Below, in pieces: positions 1 to 6,931 of a stretch of DNA of 64,000 nucleotides; the stretch's first letter is position 1; every line of letters starts with the position of its first letter. The stretch is taken from NCBI GenBank assembly GCA_964502995.1, contig CAZCZB010000007.1, forward strand, positions 1 to 64,000. The letters are read 5' to 3'. A model generated the notes under the pieces. That model was not told the DNA's origin. It saw only the letters and a list, made by a program, of their open reading frames with translations, and did not search any database. Source of the DNA: Bin87 sp964502995. Lineage in GTDB: Bacteria; Chloroflexota; Dehalococcoidia; Lucifugimonadales; UBA3495. The position numbers and the translations under genes are program-made.

Positions 1-25
1 ATTGCCGCGCTGCGCTCGCAATGAC
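1..25. repeat. Short palindromic intergenic repeat, possibly cut by the window edge
   Basis: The window opens on an imperfect inverted repeat. ATTGC (1-5) pairs with GCAAT (18-22) around a GC-rich centre and is followed by GAC. Elements with this frame are commonly scattered in intergenic DNA of many bacteria. Its left part may lie outside the window. Confidence 0.4.
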
Positions 26-68
26 AATTTTCCCGTGACTCTGAACAGTTACGGGCACCCTTGCTTTA

Positions 69-97
69 TTGACATACGAAATGCCGGTTGGTACGAT
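69..97 (+). promoter_or_regulatory. Sigma-70-type promoter of the small Tat protein gene
   Basis: A perfect -35 box TTGACA (69-74) is followed after exactly 17 bases by TACGAT (92-97), a 4/6 match to the -10 consensus. The start codon lies 37 bases downstream. Confidence 0.6.
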
Positions 98-133
98 TCC
101 TGAGCGCTAACCAACGCTTGGAGAAACCAAACC

Positions 134-343
134 GTGGCCGATTCAAAAGACAACATGACAACCGGAACCTCCCGCAGACGCTTTCTTGGCGTGCTTGGCA
201 TCGGCATCGCCGGCGCCGCAGCGGTATCGGCCATGCTGCCCTTCGGTCGCCGGGAGCAGACGGCGGAAGCCGCCAGCGAGTTTCCGGGTCCGGGTTCAAT
301 GTTCCACCCGGCGCAGGACCCGCGAACCGACCCGAGGCGATAA
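134..343 (+). CDS. Very small twin-arginine (Tat) signal protein, 69 aa
   Basis: The GTG start at 134 follows GGAGA at 119-123. Residues 13-17 (TSRRRFLG region) form a Tat motif, followed by a hydrophobic stretch (GVLGIGIAGAAAVSAML) and an AEA-type cleavage site near residue 46. The mature part would be only about 20-25 residues, rich in Pro, Gly and Asp (PGPGSMFHPAQDPRTDP), with no catalytic domain. It is a single-gene unit with its own promoter and terminator. Tiny Tat proteins are sometimes accessory subunits or redox-enzyme partners, but no partner is visible here. I do not recognise the family and the function is unknown. Confidence 0.7.
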   Translation: MADSKDNMTTGTSRRRFLGVLGIGIAGAAAVSAMLPFGRREQTAEAASEFPGPGSMFHPAQDPRTDPRR

Positions 344-374
344 CAACACGCTTCCATTTTCCTAGAGCAGTTGA

Positions 375-399
375 GGGCAGCCACCGCGCTGCCCTTTTT
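375..399 (+). terminator. Rho-independent terminator after the Tat protein gene
   Basis: GGGCAGC (375-381) pairs perfectly with GCTGCCC (388-394) around a 6-base loop, and five T follow (395-399). It lies 31 bases after the stop codon and before the convergent end of mutL. Confidence 0.85.
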
Positions 400-414
400 C
401 GTTGTATCCAACGA

Positions 415-2181
415 CTATCGTCGCCCAAACTCCCGCTCAAGCTGGTACTCGGTGAACTGAATGACCGTGGGTCTGCCGTGGGGACAATGGTGAGGGTTGT
501 CGGTGTTTTCCAGTTGGCGCAGTAGGGCGTCCATTTCCTGGTGGGTCATGGTGTCGCCGGCGCGCACGGCGCCGTGGCACGCTATGGTTGCAGCCAGAGC
601 GTCCTCGCGTTCCATCACCACCTGCTCGACGGCGACGGCGTCCAGCAACTCGGTGAGCGCGCGAACCGGGTCCGGGTTGCCGCGAGCGGTGAGCGCGGCG
701 GGCACCGCGCGAATGAGCCAGGCGGCGCCGCCGAACGGCTCAACCTGAAACCCGTAACCGTTGAGCAGATCGGAGTATTCTTCGAGGGTTGCCACCTGCG
801 CCAATCCAAGCGCCACCGGTTCCGAGGCCAATAGGGGCTGCGACACCGGATCATCGGATGCAGAACGTTGACGCAACCGGTCGTACACCACGCGCTCGTG
901 GGCTGCGTGCTGATCCACCAGGTACATGCCGTCGTCTCCCTCGGCGACGATGTAGGTCTGCCGTATCTGGCCGACCACACGCATCCCGGCTATCACTTCG
1001 CGCAACGAACCGCCGGACGGCGCGAGGCCGGTGGCGGAGAAAGCCGGTTGGTCGGGGCGAGGCGGCGTCCACGGCCGGGCGGGCGACGATTGTGCCGGTG
1101 GTAGATACGCGGGACGGTTTTCGTGAAAACCGATGTCCGTTGGAGCGCCCGGCAGCGCGAATGAACCGGAGGGTTGACGCGCCGGGGCATGGGCCAACAG
1201 GGCCTCCCGGGCCGCGCGCTGCACGGCCGAGAACACCGCGTTTTCGTTGCGGAATCTCACCTCCCGCTTGGTGGGGTGCGCGTTGACGTCCACGTCTTCC
1301 TGCCGCATTTCGACGTTCAGCACGGCCAGGGGATAGCGGCGATCGGGCAGGGAACCTTCGTAGGCTCGTTCGATGGCGTAGTTGACGGAGCGATGGTACA
1401 CCCACCGTCGGTTGACCAGCAGGGTGATGTGGGACCGGTTGTGGCGGCTCAGGGCCGGCGCGCTCACGTATCCGCTGACGACAATGTCGCCCCGGGAATG
1501 GGACACGGGCAGCATTTGGGCCGCCACGTCGCTGCCGTAGAGGGCGCGAATAGTGTCCTGCAGGTTGTCATTGCCGGGGGTATTCACCTGCTCCCGGTCG
1601 TCAACGGTCAGAGTGAACCGCACGCCGGGGTAGGCAAGGGCGTATCGGGTGATCACCTCCTGGATGCGAGCGGTTTCGGCGGCATCGGAGCGCAGGAACC
1701 TCCGGCGGGCGGGCAGGTTGGCGAACAACTCGGCCACGCGCATGGTGGCGCCAACCGGTGCGCCCACGGTCTTCTCTCCGACGAGTTCGCCGTAGCGAAA
1801 ATCTATGCGCGCTCCGGACTCGGCCGCGGCGGTGCGAGTGGTGCAGCTGACCCGGGCCACGGCGGCGATGCTGGGCAGCGCCTCGCCGCGGAATCCCAGC
1901 GTGGCGACGGTGTTCAGGTCGGACTCGGTGGTGATTTTGCTGGTGGCGTGGTGGCGGAACGCCAGGGCCAACTGGTCGGACGGGATGCCGCAGCCATCGT
2001 CGGTTACGTGGATCTCGGCGACGCCACCCTGGCGTATCGATACACTGACGCGGGTCGCGCCGGCGTCCAGGGAGTTCTCGACCAGTTCCTTGACGACGGA
2101 GGCGGGACGTTCAACGACTTCCCCGGCCGCGATTTGGGCGGCAACGTGGGGCGCCAACTGTCGAATGGGCATTTGAGGCAA
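415..2181 (-). CDS. mutL: DNA mismatch repair protein MutL
   Basis: A 588-residue MutL. The N-terminal GHKL ATPase shows LVENSLDAGA (Glu/Asn for Mg-ATP), DDGCGI and TLGFRGEAL. A Pro-rich linker leads to the dimerisation domain. The C-terminal half keeps the endonuclease set: DQHAAHERVVYD from residue 423 (the final Glu of the usual motif is Asp), ACHGAVRAG near 534 and CPHGRP near 566. It should therefore nick DNA itself, as MutL does in bacteria lacking MutH. It is the last gene of the mutS - ArsC-like - HAD - mutL series on this strand. The start used gives MPQMPIRQLAP; the internal Met at residue 4 is an alternative. Confidence 0.97.
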   Translation of the reverse strand: MPQMPIRQLAPHVAAQIAAGEVVERPASVVKELVENSLDAGATRVSVSIRQGGVAEIHVTDDGCGIPSDQLALAFRHHATSKITTESDLNTVATLGFRGEALPSIAAVARVSCTTRTAAAESGARIDFRYGELVGEKTVGAPVGATMRVAELFANLPARRRFLRSDAAETARIQEVITRYALAYPGVRFTLTVDDREQVNTPGNDNLQDTIRALYGSDVAAQMLPVSHSRGDIVVSGYVSAPALSRHNRSHITLLVNRRWVYHRSVNYAIERAYEGSLPDRRYPLAVLNVEMRQEDVDVNAHPTKREVRFRNENAVFSAVQRAAREALLAHAPARQPSGSFALPGAPTDIGFHENRPAYLPPAQSSPARPWTPPRPDQPAFSATGLAPSGGSLREVIAGMRVVGQIRQTYIVAEGDDGMYLVDQHAAHERVVYDRLRQRSASDDPVSQPLLASEPVALGLAQVATLEEYSDLLNGYGFQVEPFGGAAWLIRAVPAALTARGNPDPVRALTELLDAVAVEQVVMEREDALAATIACHGAVRAGDTMTHQEMDALLRQLENTDNPHHCPHGRPTVIQFTEYQLEREFGRR

Positions 2182-2249
2182 GGGTGGTGTCTCTGCCGGA
2201 AGGGGTTGCGATACCCGGCAAATGTTCGTTTGCCGGCGGTATCGCCGCG

Positions 2250-2687
2250 TCAGAACAGTGGGATCTTGGTACCCTTGGCCCGGTATTGGCGGTCTTCCGA
2301 TTCGCCGGATTCCGCGAAATCGCAGATGATGCGGTAGATGCGGTCCATTTCGTGGTCAACGCTGCGCGAGAAGAAGTACGGTGGGACCCAAACCCCGCCG
2401 AACGCTGCCACGATCTCGGGATAATCGTCGATGACGAACTCGGGTTCAAAGGGGATTTTTAACTCTTCGAGGCGTTCGTGGAAGTGATGGGTGGGCTTTT
2501 CGTAAACGCCGCTGACGAACCGCTTGAGCTGGTGCTTTTCGATAACCTCCCAGCGTTCACCCATGCCTGACCAGATGTAAATCTCATGCCCATCATCCAG
2601 CAACTTCTGGAAGGTTTCTACGGTGCCGGGGCGCAGGGTGTCATCAAGTCCCAGGATGGTGTAGTCAACGTCAAAAAAGATCTTCAT
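2250..2687 (-). CDS. Small HAD-superfamily hydrolase
   Basis: A 145-residue compact HAD protein. Motif I is DVDYT at 6-10 (nucleophile Asp6, acid/base Asp8), motif II is WSG, motif III Lys lies in YEKPT, and motif IV is the DDYPE acidic pair. There is no cap domain of any size, which suggests a phosphatase acting on a large or polymeric substrate. It lies between the ArsC-like gene (43-base gap) and mutL (68-base gap) on the same strand. No clear Shine-Dalgarno is seen before the ATG. The substrate cannot be told from sequence. Confidence 0.8.
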   Translation of the reverse strand: MKIFFDVDYTILGLDDTLRPGTVETFQKLLDDGHEIYIWSGMGERWEVIEKHQLKRFVSGVYEKPTHHFHERLEELKIPFEPEFVIDDYPEIVAAFGGVWVPPYFFSRSVDHEMDRIYRIICDFAESGESEDRQYRAKGTKIPLF

Positions 2688-2730
2688 GTCTTGTTGTCAC
2701 TCGCGCAGCGGTCCGGTGTTTTGCCTTCGG

Positions 2731-3093
2731 TCAGCCGTTCAGAGCCTCGGTGATTGTCTTGATGTTTGCTCCCACCAGGAGCTTGTCTCCCAGGCGCACG
2801 ATGGGCCGGCGCACGAGCCTGGGTTCTTCGAGCATCAGCGCCAGTTTGCGATCATCGGGCAGGTCCGCAGCCGTCAGCCCCATTTTCTTCAGCGATGGGC
2901 TGCGGCTGGCGAACAACCCGGTCACTCCGGGTTCGCCCACCTCGGCGACCAGGTCGCGGAGTTCGGATTCAGTGAATGGCTCCTTGAAGTAATCCCGTTC
3001 CTGGACCGACACGCCGTTTTGCACGAGCAACTCTCGCACCTTTCGGCAACTGCTTCAACGTGGCCACCAGTAAATTGTTGCTGTTTCACTCAC
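2731..3093 (-). CDS. ArsC/Spx-family thioredoxin-fold protein, predicted selenoprotein (U13-S-S-C16)
   Basis: Translation from GTG at 3093, with GGAGG at 3100-3104 six bases upstream, gives an N-terminus ETATIYWWPR, then an in-frame TGA at 3055-3057, then SSCRKVRELL. The TGA falls on the first Cys of the CxxC site of ArsC/Spx-type proteins. The rest is a normal family member: the ERDYFKEP turn, the SPSLKKMGL segment and RRPIV near residues 95-97, which carries the conserved Arg. Read with selenocysteine the protein has 120 residues, the usual family length. Starting after the TGA would remove the first beta strand and the active site. Role: probably a thiol-dependent reductase (arsenate reductase-like or a related redox enzyme); the substrate is not determined. 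It lies between mutS and a HAD gene. A sequencing error (TGC to TGA) is the main alternative. Confidence 0.85.
3021..3039 (-). promoter_or_regulatory. Candidate bacterial SECIS hairpin of the ArsC-like gene
   Basis: On the minus strand GTGCGAG pairs with CTCGTGC (7 bp, two G-U) around the loop AGTTG. The loop starts 22 bases after the TGA, within the spacing known for bacterial SECIS elements, and contains the G-U often found in them. No SelB binding model was run. Confidence 0.5.
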
Positions 3094-3141
3094 GGCGAAC
3101 CTCCGCCTCTTGATGATTTCAGGGGATTTGGAACAAAACAA

Positions 3142-3170
3142 TATAAACAGATTTCGGGGCCATTTTGCAA
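3142..3170 (-). promoter_or_regulatory. Possible promoter upstream of the ArsC-like gene
   Basis: On the minus strand TTGCAA (3165-3170) and TTTATA (3142-3147) are separated by 17 bases, about 50 bases before the GTG start. The match is moderate. The gap between mutS and this gene (3094-3288) shows nothing else clear. Confidence 0.4.
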
Positions 3171-3288
3171 TTCCGGCTTATGGGCCGGCCACCTGCACAG
3201 CGAGCGTTTTTGCATTCTATACCGGCGTTGAACCGGCGAACGATTTGGTGAGTAACTTCTTTGTAAACTATCGCCCTGTGCAGCCGGT

Positions 3289-5907
3289 TCACGCGCGTCG
3301 CGCCTGCTCCTGCAGTTCGTAGAGTTTGTTGATGGCCTCCAGGGGTGTCAGGTTGGCGACGTCCAGATTCAGCAATGCCTCGGCGACCGCCGGGCCTTCC
3401 GGGGCAAACATCGGCAGCGCCAATTGCGCCGCCGGATTGCCCTGGGAGGAGGCGCCGCCCGCAGCGTTGTGGTCTCGCTCGAGTTCAGCGAGCAATTCCT
3501 GGGCGCGGTTGATCACCGACGGCGGCATGCCGGCGAGCATGGCGACGTGTACTCCGTAGGAACGATCGGCTCCGCCGGGCACGATGCGGTGCAGGAACGC
3601 AATGCGCCCGTCTTCCTCTGACACGGCCACGCGGTAATTCCTCACGCCGGGGAGTGTGTTGGCCAACTCCGTAAGTTCGTGGTAGTGGGTGGCGAAAAGG
3701 GTTTTGCAACTGACCCGCGGGTTGTTGTGGAGATGCTCCACCACGGCGCGCGCGATGGACAATCCGTCATAGGTGCTGGTGCCGCGTCCGATCTCGTCGA
3801 GGATAACCAACGACCGCCAGGACGCCTGGTTGAGAATGGCGGCGGTTTCCACCATCTCGACCATGAAAGTTGACTGCCCGGTGGCCAGATCATCCTGTAA
3901 ACCGACGCGGGTGAAGATGCGGTCAACGAGGCCGATGGTGGCAGAGGAAGCGGGAACGAAGCTCCCGATCTGGGCCATCAGGACGATGATCGCAACCTGC
4001 CGGATGTAGGTGGACTTCCCGGCCATGTTGGGCCCGGTGATCAGCATGATCTGGGCGTCGTCGCTGTCCATCTGCACGTCGTTGGGGACGAACCTGCCCT
4101 CTCCCAACACGCGCTCGACCACCGGATGGCGTCCGTTGGATATGTGGATGGCCCGGCCTTCCGTCAGTTCGGGTCGCACGTAGCCGTGGCGGACGGCGAT
4201 GCCGGCGAGACCGCAGAACACGTCGGCGCGGGCCACGGCGGCGGCGAGGCGAGAGATGCCTTCGGCGTGGTCGGCGATCTGCTGGCACACCTGCCGGTAG
4301 ATGGTGCGCTCCAGGGTTTCCAGACGCTCCTGGGCGTCCAGCACCTGGCTCTCGTACTCTTTCAGTTCGGGCGTGCTGTATCGCTCGCCGCCGGCCAGGG
4401 TCTGGCGGCGCTCGTAGTGTTCCGGGACGGACGGGATGTTGGAGCGGCTCACCTCGATGTAGTACCCGAAAACATGGTTGAAGCCAACGCGCAGGTTTCG
4501 GATGCCGGTATTTTCCCGCTCCTGGGATTCCAGACGCGCGATGAATCCACGGGTGTTGTTGGCGAGGTCGCGCAATTGGTCGAGGTCGGGCGCAAAACCG
4601 GGGCGAATCACGCCGCCGTCGCCCGGTTGCGCGGACGGCTCCGCTGCGATGGCGTCGTCGATCAGGTTGGCGACATCGGGTAGGTGGCGCAGTCGCTCAA
4701 CCAGCCACGCAATCCGCTCCGCGCCATCCCCGTTGAGTGTGGCGGACAGTTGACCGCCGGCGGCAAGGCTGCGCCGCAACGCCAGCAGATCGCTGGGGGC
4801 CGCGTTCTGGGTCTGGACGCGCGTCAGAATCCGCTCCAGGTCTGCTATTGAAGACAACGCCTGGTCCGCGTCCTCGCGGCGAAAGGCGTGATCGGCAAAG
4901 AACTGGATGGCGTCCAGCCGGCGTTCGAGGTTTTCAAGGTTGAGCAGGGGGCGTCCCAGCCATCGACGCAGGAGGCGAGCGCCCATCGCGGTGCGCGTGG
5001 CGTTCAGGGCGGTGAACAGCGACCAGTCCTGGCTTTCCCACCGGCCAGCCTCGAACAGTTCCAGGTTGCGCCGGGTCTGCGGATCCAGCGTCATGAATGA
5101 CTGGGTAGAGTAGGGTGTTGGCGCGGTGATGGGCGGACGTTCGCCCTGCCAGGTGTAACTGAGGTAGTCAACAATGGCGCCGGCTGCGCGGACGGCCAGC
5201 GGCAGGGTCGGCATGCCGTTGGATTCAAGCCCGTAAGCCTCCAGCGACAGGACTCCATAGTGTTCGAGCAGGGTTCGGCGGGCCACGTCGGAGTTGAACG
5301 CCGACGGGTCCAGCGTGGTGACAGTGGCGTCCGGAAGGTTGGCCGGGATTACCGCCGGCTGCTCATGGTCGGGCGGAACCAGGATCTCGGACGGCTCCAG
5401 GCGGGCCAACTCCAGGGGGAGTTGGTGGGAGGGAATCTCCGCGACGGCGAACTCGCCGGTGGTAACGTCGATGTAGGCCAGGCCGGCCAGATCATCCCGG
5501 CGATAGACAGCCGCCAGGTAGTTATTGGCGGTCTGTTCCAGCAGCGCGGATTCGATAACCGTGCCCGGCGTCACCACGCGCACGACACCCCGTTCCACAA
5601 TGGTCTTTGAAGTGGCGGGGTCGCTCAGTTGCTCGCAAATCGCGACCTTGTGTCCCTGGCGGATGAGGCGGGCCAGGTTGGCGTCCAGGGACACGGCGGG
5701 TATGCCGGCCATGGGCACGCGGGTGTCTTTGCCCATTGAGCGGGAAGTGAGCGCGATTTCCAGCGCGTCGGATATCGTCTGGGCGTCATCGTCAAAACAT
5801 TCGTAGAAATCGCCCATGCGGAAAAGGAGCACGGCGTCCTGGTACGAACTCTTGATGGACAGATACTGACGCCGAACCGGAGTCAGCCTGGCGGTGGATG
5901 AGGCCAT
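3289..5907 (-). CDS. mutS: DNA mismatch repair protein MutS
   Basis: An 872-residue MutS. The mismatch-reading Phe-x-Glu is F34-Y-E36 in GDFYECF. Connector, core and clamp domains follow. The ATPase has the P-loop TGPNMAGKST, the signature region DLATGQSTFMVEM, Walker B ILDEIGRGTSTYDG and the FATHYHEL switch. The C-terminus carries QLALPMF, a likely beta-clamp binding peptide, then a helical tail for tetramer formation. MutS finds mismatches and recruits MutL, whose gene ends this strand block three genes later. The start is ATG at 5907. Confidence 0.98.
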   Translation of the reverse strand: MASSTARLTPVRRQYLSIKSSYQDAVLLFRMGDFYECFDDDAQTISDALEIALTSRSMGKDTRVPMAGIPAVSLDANLARLIRQGHKVAICEQLSDPATSKTIVERGVVRVVTPGTVIESALLEQTANNYLAAVYRRDDLAGLAYIDVTTGEFAVAEIPSHQLPLELARLEPSEILVPPDHEQPAVIPANLPDATVTTLDPSAFNSDVARRTLLEHYGVLSLEAYGLESNGMPTLPLAVRAAGAIVDYLSYTWQGERPPITAPTPYSTQSFMTLDPQTRRNLELFEAGRWESQDWSLFTALNATRTAMGARLLRRWLGRPLLNLENLERRLDAIQFFADHAFRREDADQALSSIADLERILTRVQTQNAAPSDLLALRRSLAAGGQLSATLNGDGAERIAWLVERLRHLPDVANLIDDAIAAEPSAQPGDGGVIRPGFAPDLDQLRDLANNTRGFIARLESQERENTGIRNLRVGFNHVFGYYIEVSRSNIPSVPEHYERRQTLAGGERYSTPELKEYESQVLDAQERLETLERTIYRQVCQQIADHAEGISRLAAAVARADVFCGLAGIAVRHGYVRPELTEGRAIHISNGRHPVVERVLGEGRFVPNDVQMDSDDAQIMLITGPNMAGKSTYIRQVAIIVLMAQIGSFVPASSATIGLVDRIFTRVGLQDDLATGQSTFMVEMVETAAILNQASWRSLVILDEIGRGTSTYDGLSIARAVVEHLHNNPRVSCKTLFATHYHELTELANTLPGVRNYRVAVSEEDGRIAFLHRIVPGGADRSYGVHVAMLAGMPPSVINRAQELLAELERDHNAAGGASSQGNPAAQLALPMFAPEGPAVAEALLNLDVANLTPLEAINKLYELQEQARRA

Positions 5908-5960
5908 AGGGTGATTTTATCTTACCCGGCACAATGCGGAGGCAATGCGCGTGAAAATCA

Positions 5961-5988
5961 GCAGGGGCGAATGCTCATTCGCCCCTGC
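5961..5988. repeat. Perfect hairpin repeat, GGGGCGAAT type
   Basis: GCAGGGGCGAATG (5961-5973) and its exact complement (5976-5988) are separated by two bases. It lies between mutS and the flavoprotein gene. Degenerate relatives occur at 43652 and 46457. No T-run follows on either strand, so it is more likely a dispersed REP-like element than a terminator. Confidence 0.7.
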
Positions 5989-6016
5989 GGTGCGCCAAAC
6001 CGAATGATCCCGACGG

Positions 6017-6772
6017 TTATTCCTTCCAGAAACGCTCTTCGGTCCACCGCCATCCTTCGGCCGAAACTATCTCCCTGCTGGCCTCGATCATTCCCGGGTG
6101 TCCGCAGGCGTAGATCAAGGTGTCGTCGCGGTTCAGCTCGAAGCGGTTGAGGTAATCGGCGACGATGTTGTTGAGACGGCCGGTTGCCCCGGTCCAGCCC
6201 TCGTTGCGGGCCTCGGTTGGGCGGCTGACCGCCGGCACGAAAGTGAGGACGTCGGGGTGAGCGGCGGCAAGCCCGGCGAGTTCGGTGTCGTATACGAATT
6301 CATCCAGGTAGGACGCGCCTTCAATAACGTAGAAATGATGCCCGGAGCGCCCGTAGTGCAGATGGTCTCGCACCATGCTGACAAAGGGCGCGGTGCCGGT
6401 GACGGTGCCCAGCATCAGATGTTGGGTGGCCGTTGGGTCCAGCAAGAAGATGCCCTTGGGGCGGGGGCGGATCGACATGGTATCGCCGATGTCCATGCGC
6501 CACATGCGAGGCGTCAGTTCGCCCTCGGGCACCAGTTCAACGAAGATTTCGAGGAACGGTTCGTGGGGAGCCGACGCGATGGAATACGCCCGCTCAATGC
6601 CGTCGAGTCCGAGGGTGCAGTACTGGCCGGGCTTGAATTTGAAATCAAGGCCCTGCGGCTCCAGTTTGATCACCATGAGATCGTCGGTGTAATCGACTCG
6701 TTCGACCAACTTGGCCCGGGGGAGGTTGGTCGTGCGATCACGTTGGGCGGTTGCAGTTCGGGCAGTGGTCAT
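6017..6772 (-). CDS. Ferredoxin-NADP reductase-like flavoprotein
   Basis: A 251-residue protein of the ferredoxin reductase fold. The FAD-binding motif is RAYSIAS, after a beta barrel with PGQYCTLGL. The NAD(P) domain begins with GTVTGTAPFVSMVR and ends with IYACGHPGMIEA and the aromatic C-terminus EERFWKE, as in short bacterial Fpr-type reductases. GGAG lies five bases before the ATG. It is downstream of the nuoE/nuoF/NuoG-like genes with a 159-base gap, so it may pass electrons between NAD(P)H and the same ferredoxin or flavodoxin pool. The exact partner is inference. Confidence 0.85.
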   Translation of the reverse strand: MTTARTATAQRDRTTNLPRAKLVERVDYTDDLMVIKLEPQGLDFKFKPGQYCTLGLDGIERAYSIASAPHEPFLEIFVELVPEGELTPRMWRMDIGDTMSIRPRPKGIFLLDPTATQHLMLGTVTGTAPFVSMVRDHLHYGRSGHHFYVIEGASYLDEFVYDTELAGLAAAHPDVLTFVPAVSRPTEARNEGWTGATGRLNNIVADYLNRFELNRDDTLIYACGHPGMIEASREIVSAEGWRWTEERFWKE

Positions 6773-6931
6773 TGTGGCTCCGTTTGGTTGTGCTGGTTGT
6801 CGGGGTTCTGTCTCAATGATATTCGAGAACTGTTAACTCCACGTTACATACCGGGTCCAATCCGTCGCCGAATCTGGCGCGCTGGCAACGCTCCATTCTT
6901 CCGGGCCGGATTGTGCCGCCGGGCTTGCTCC

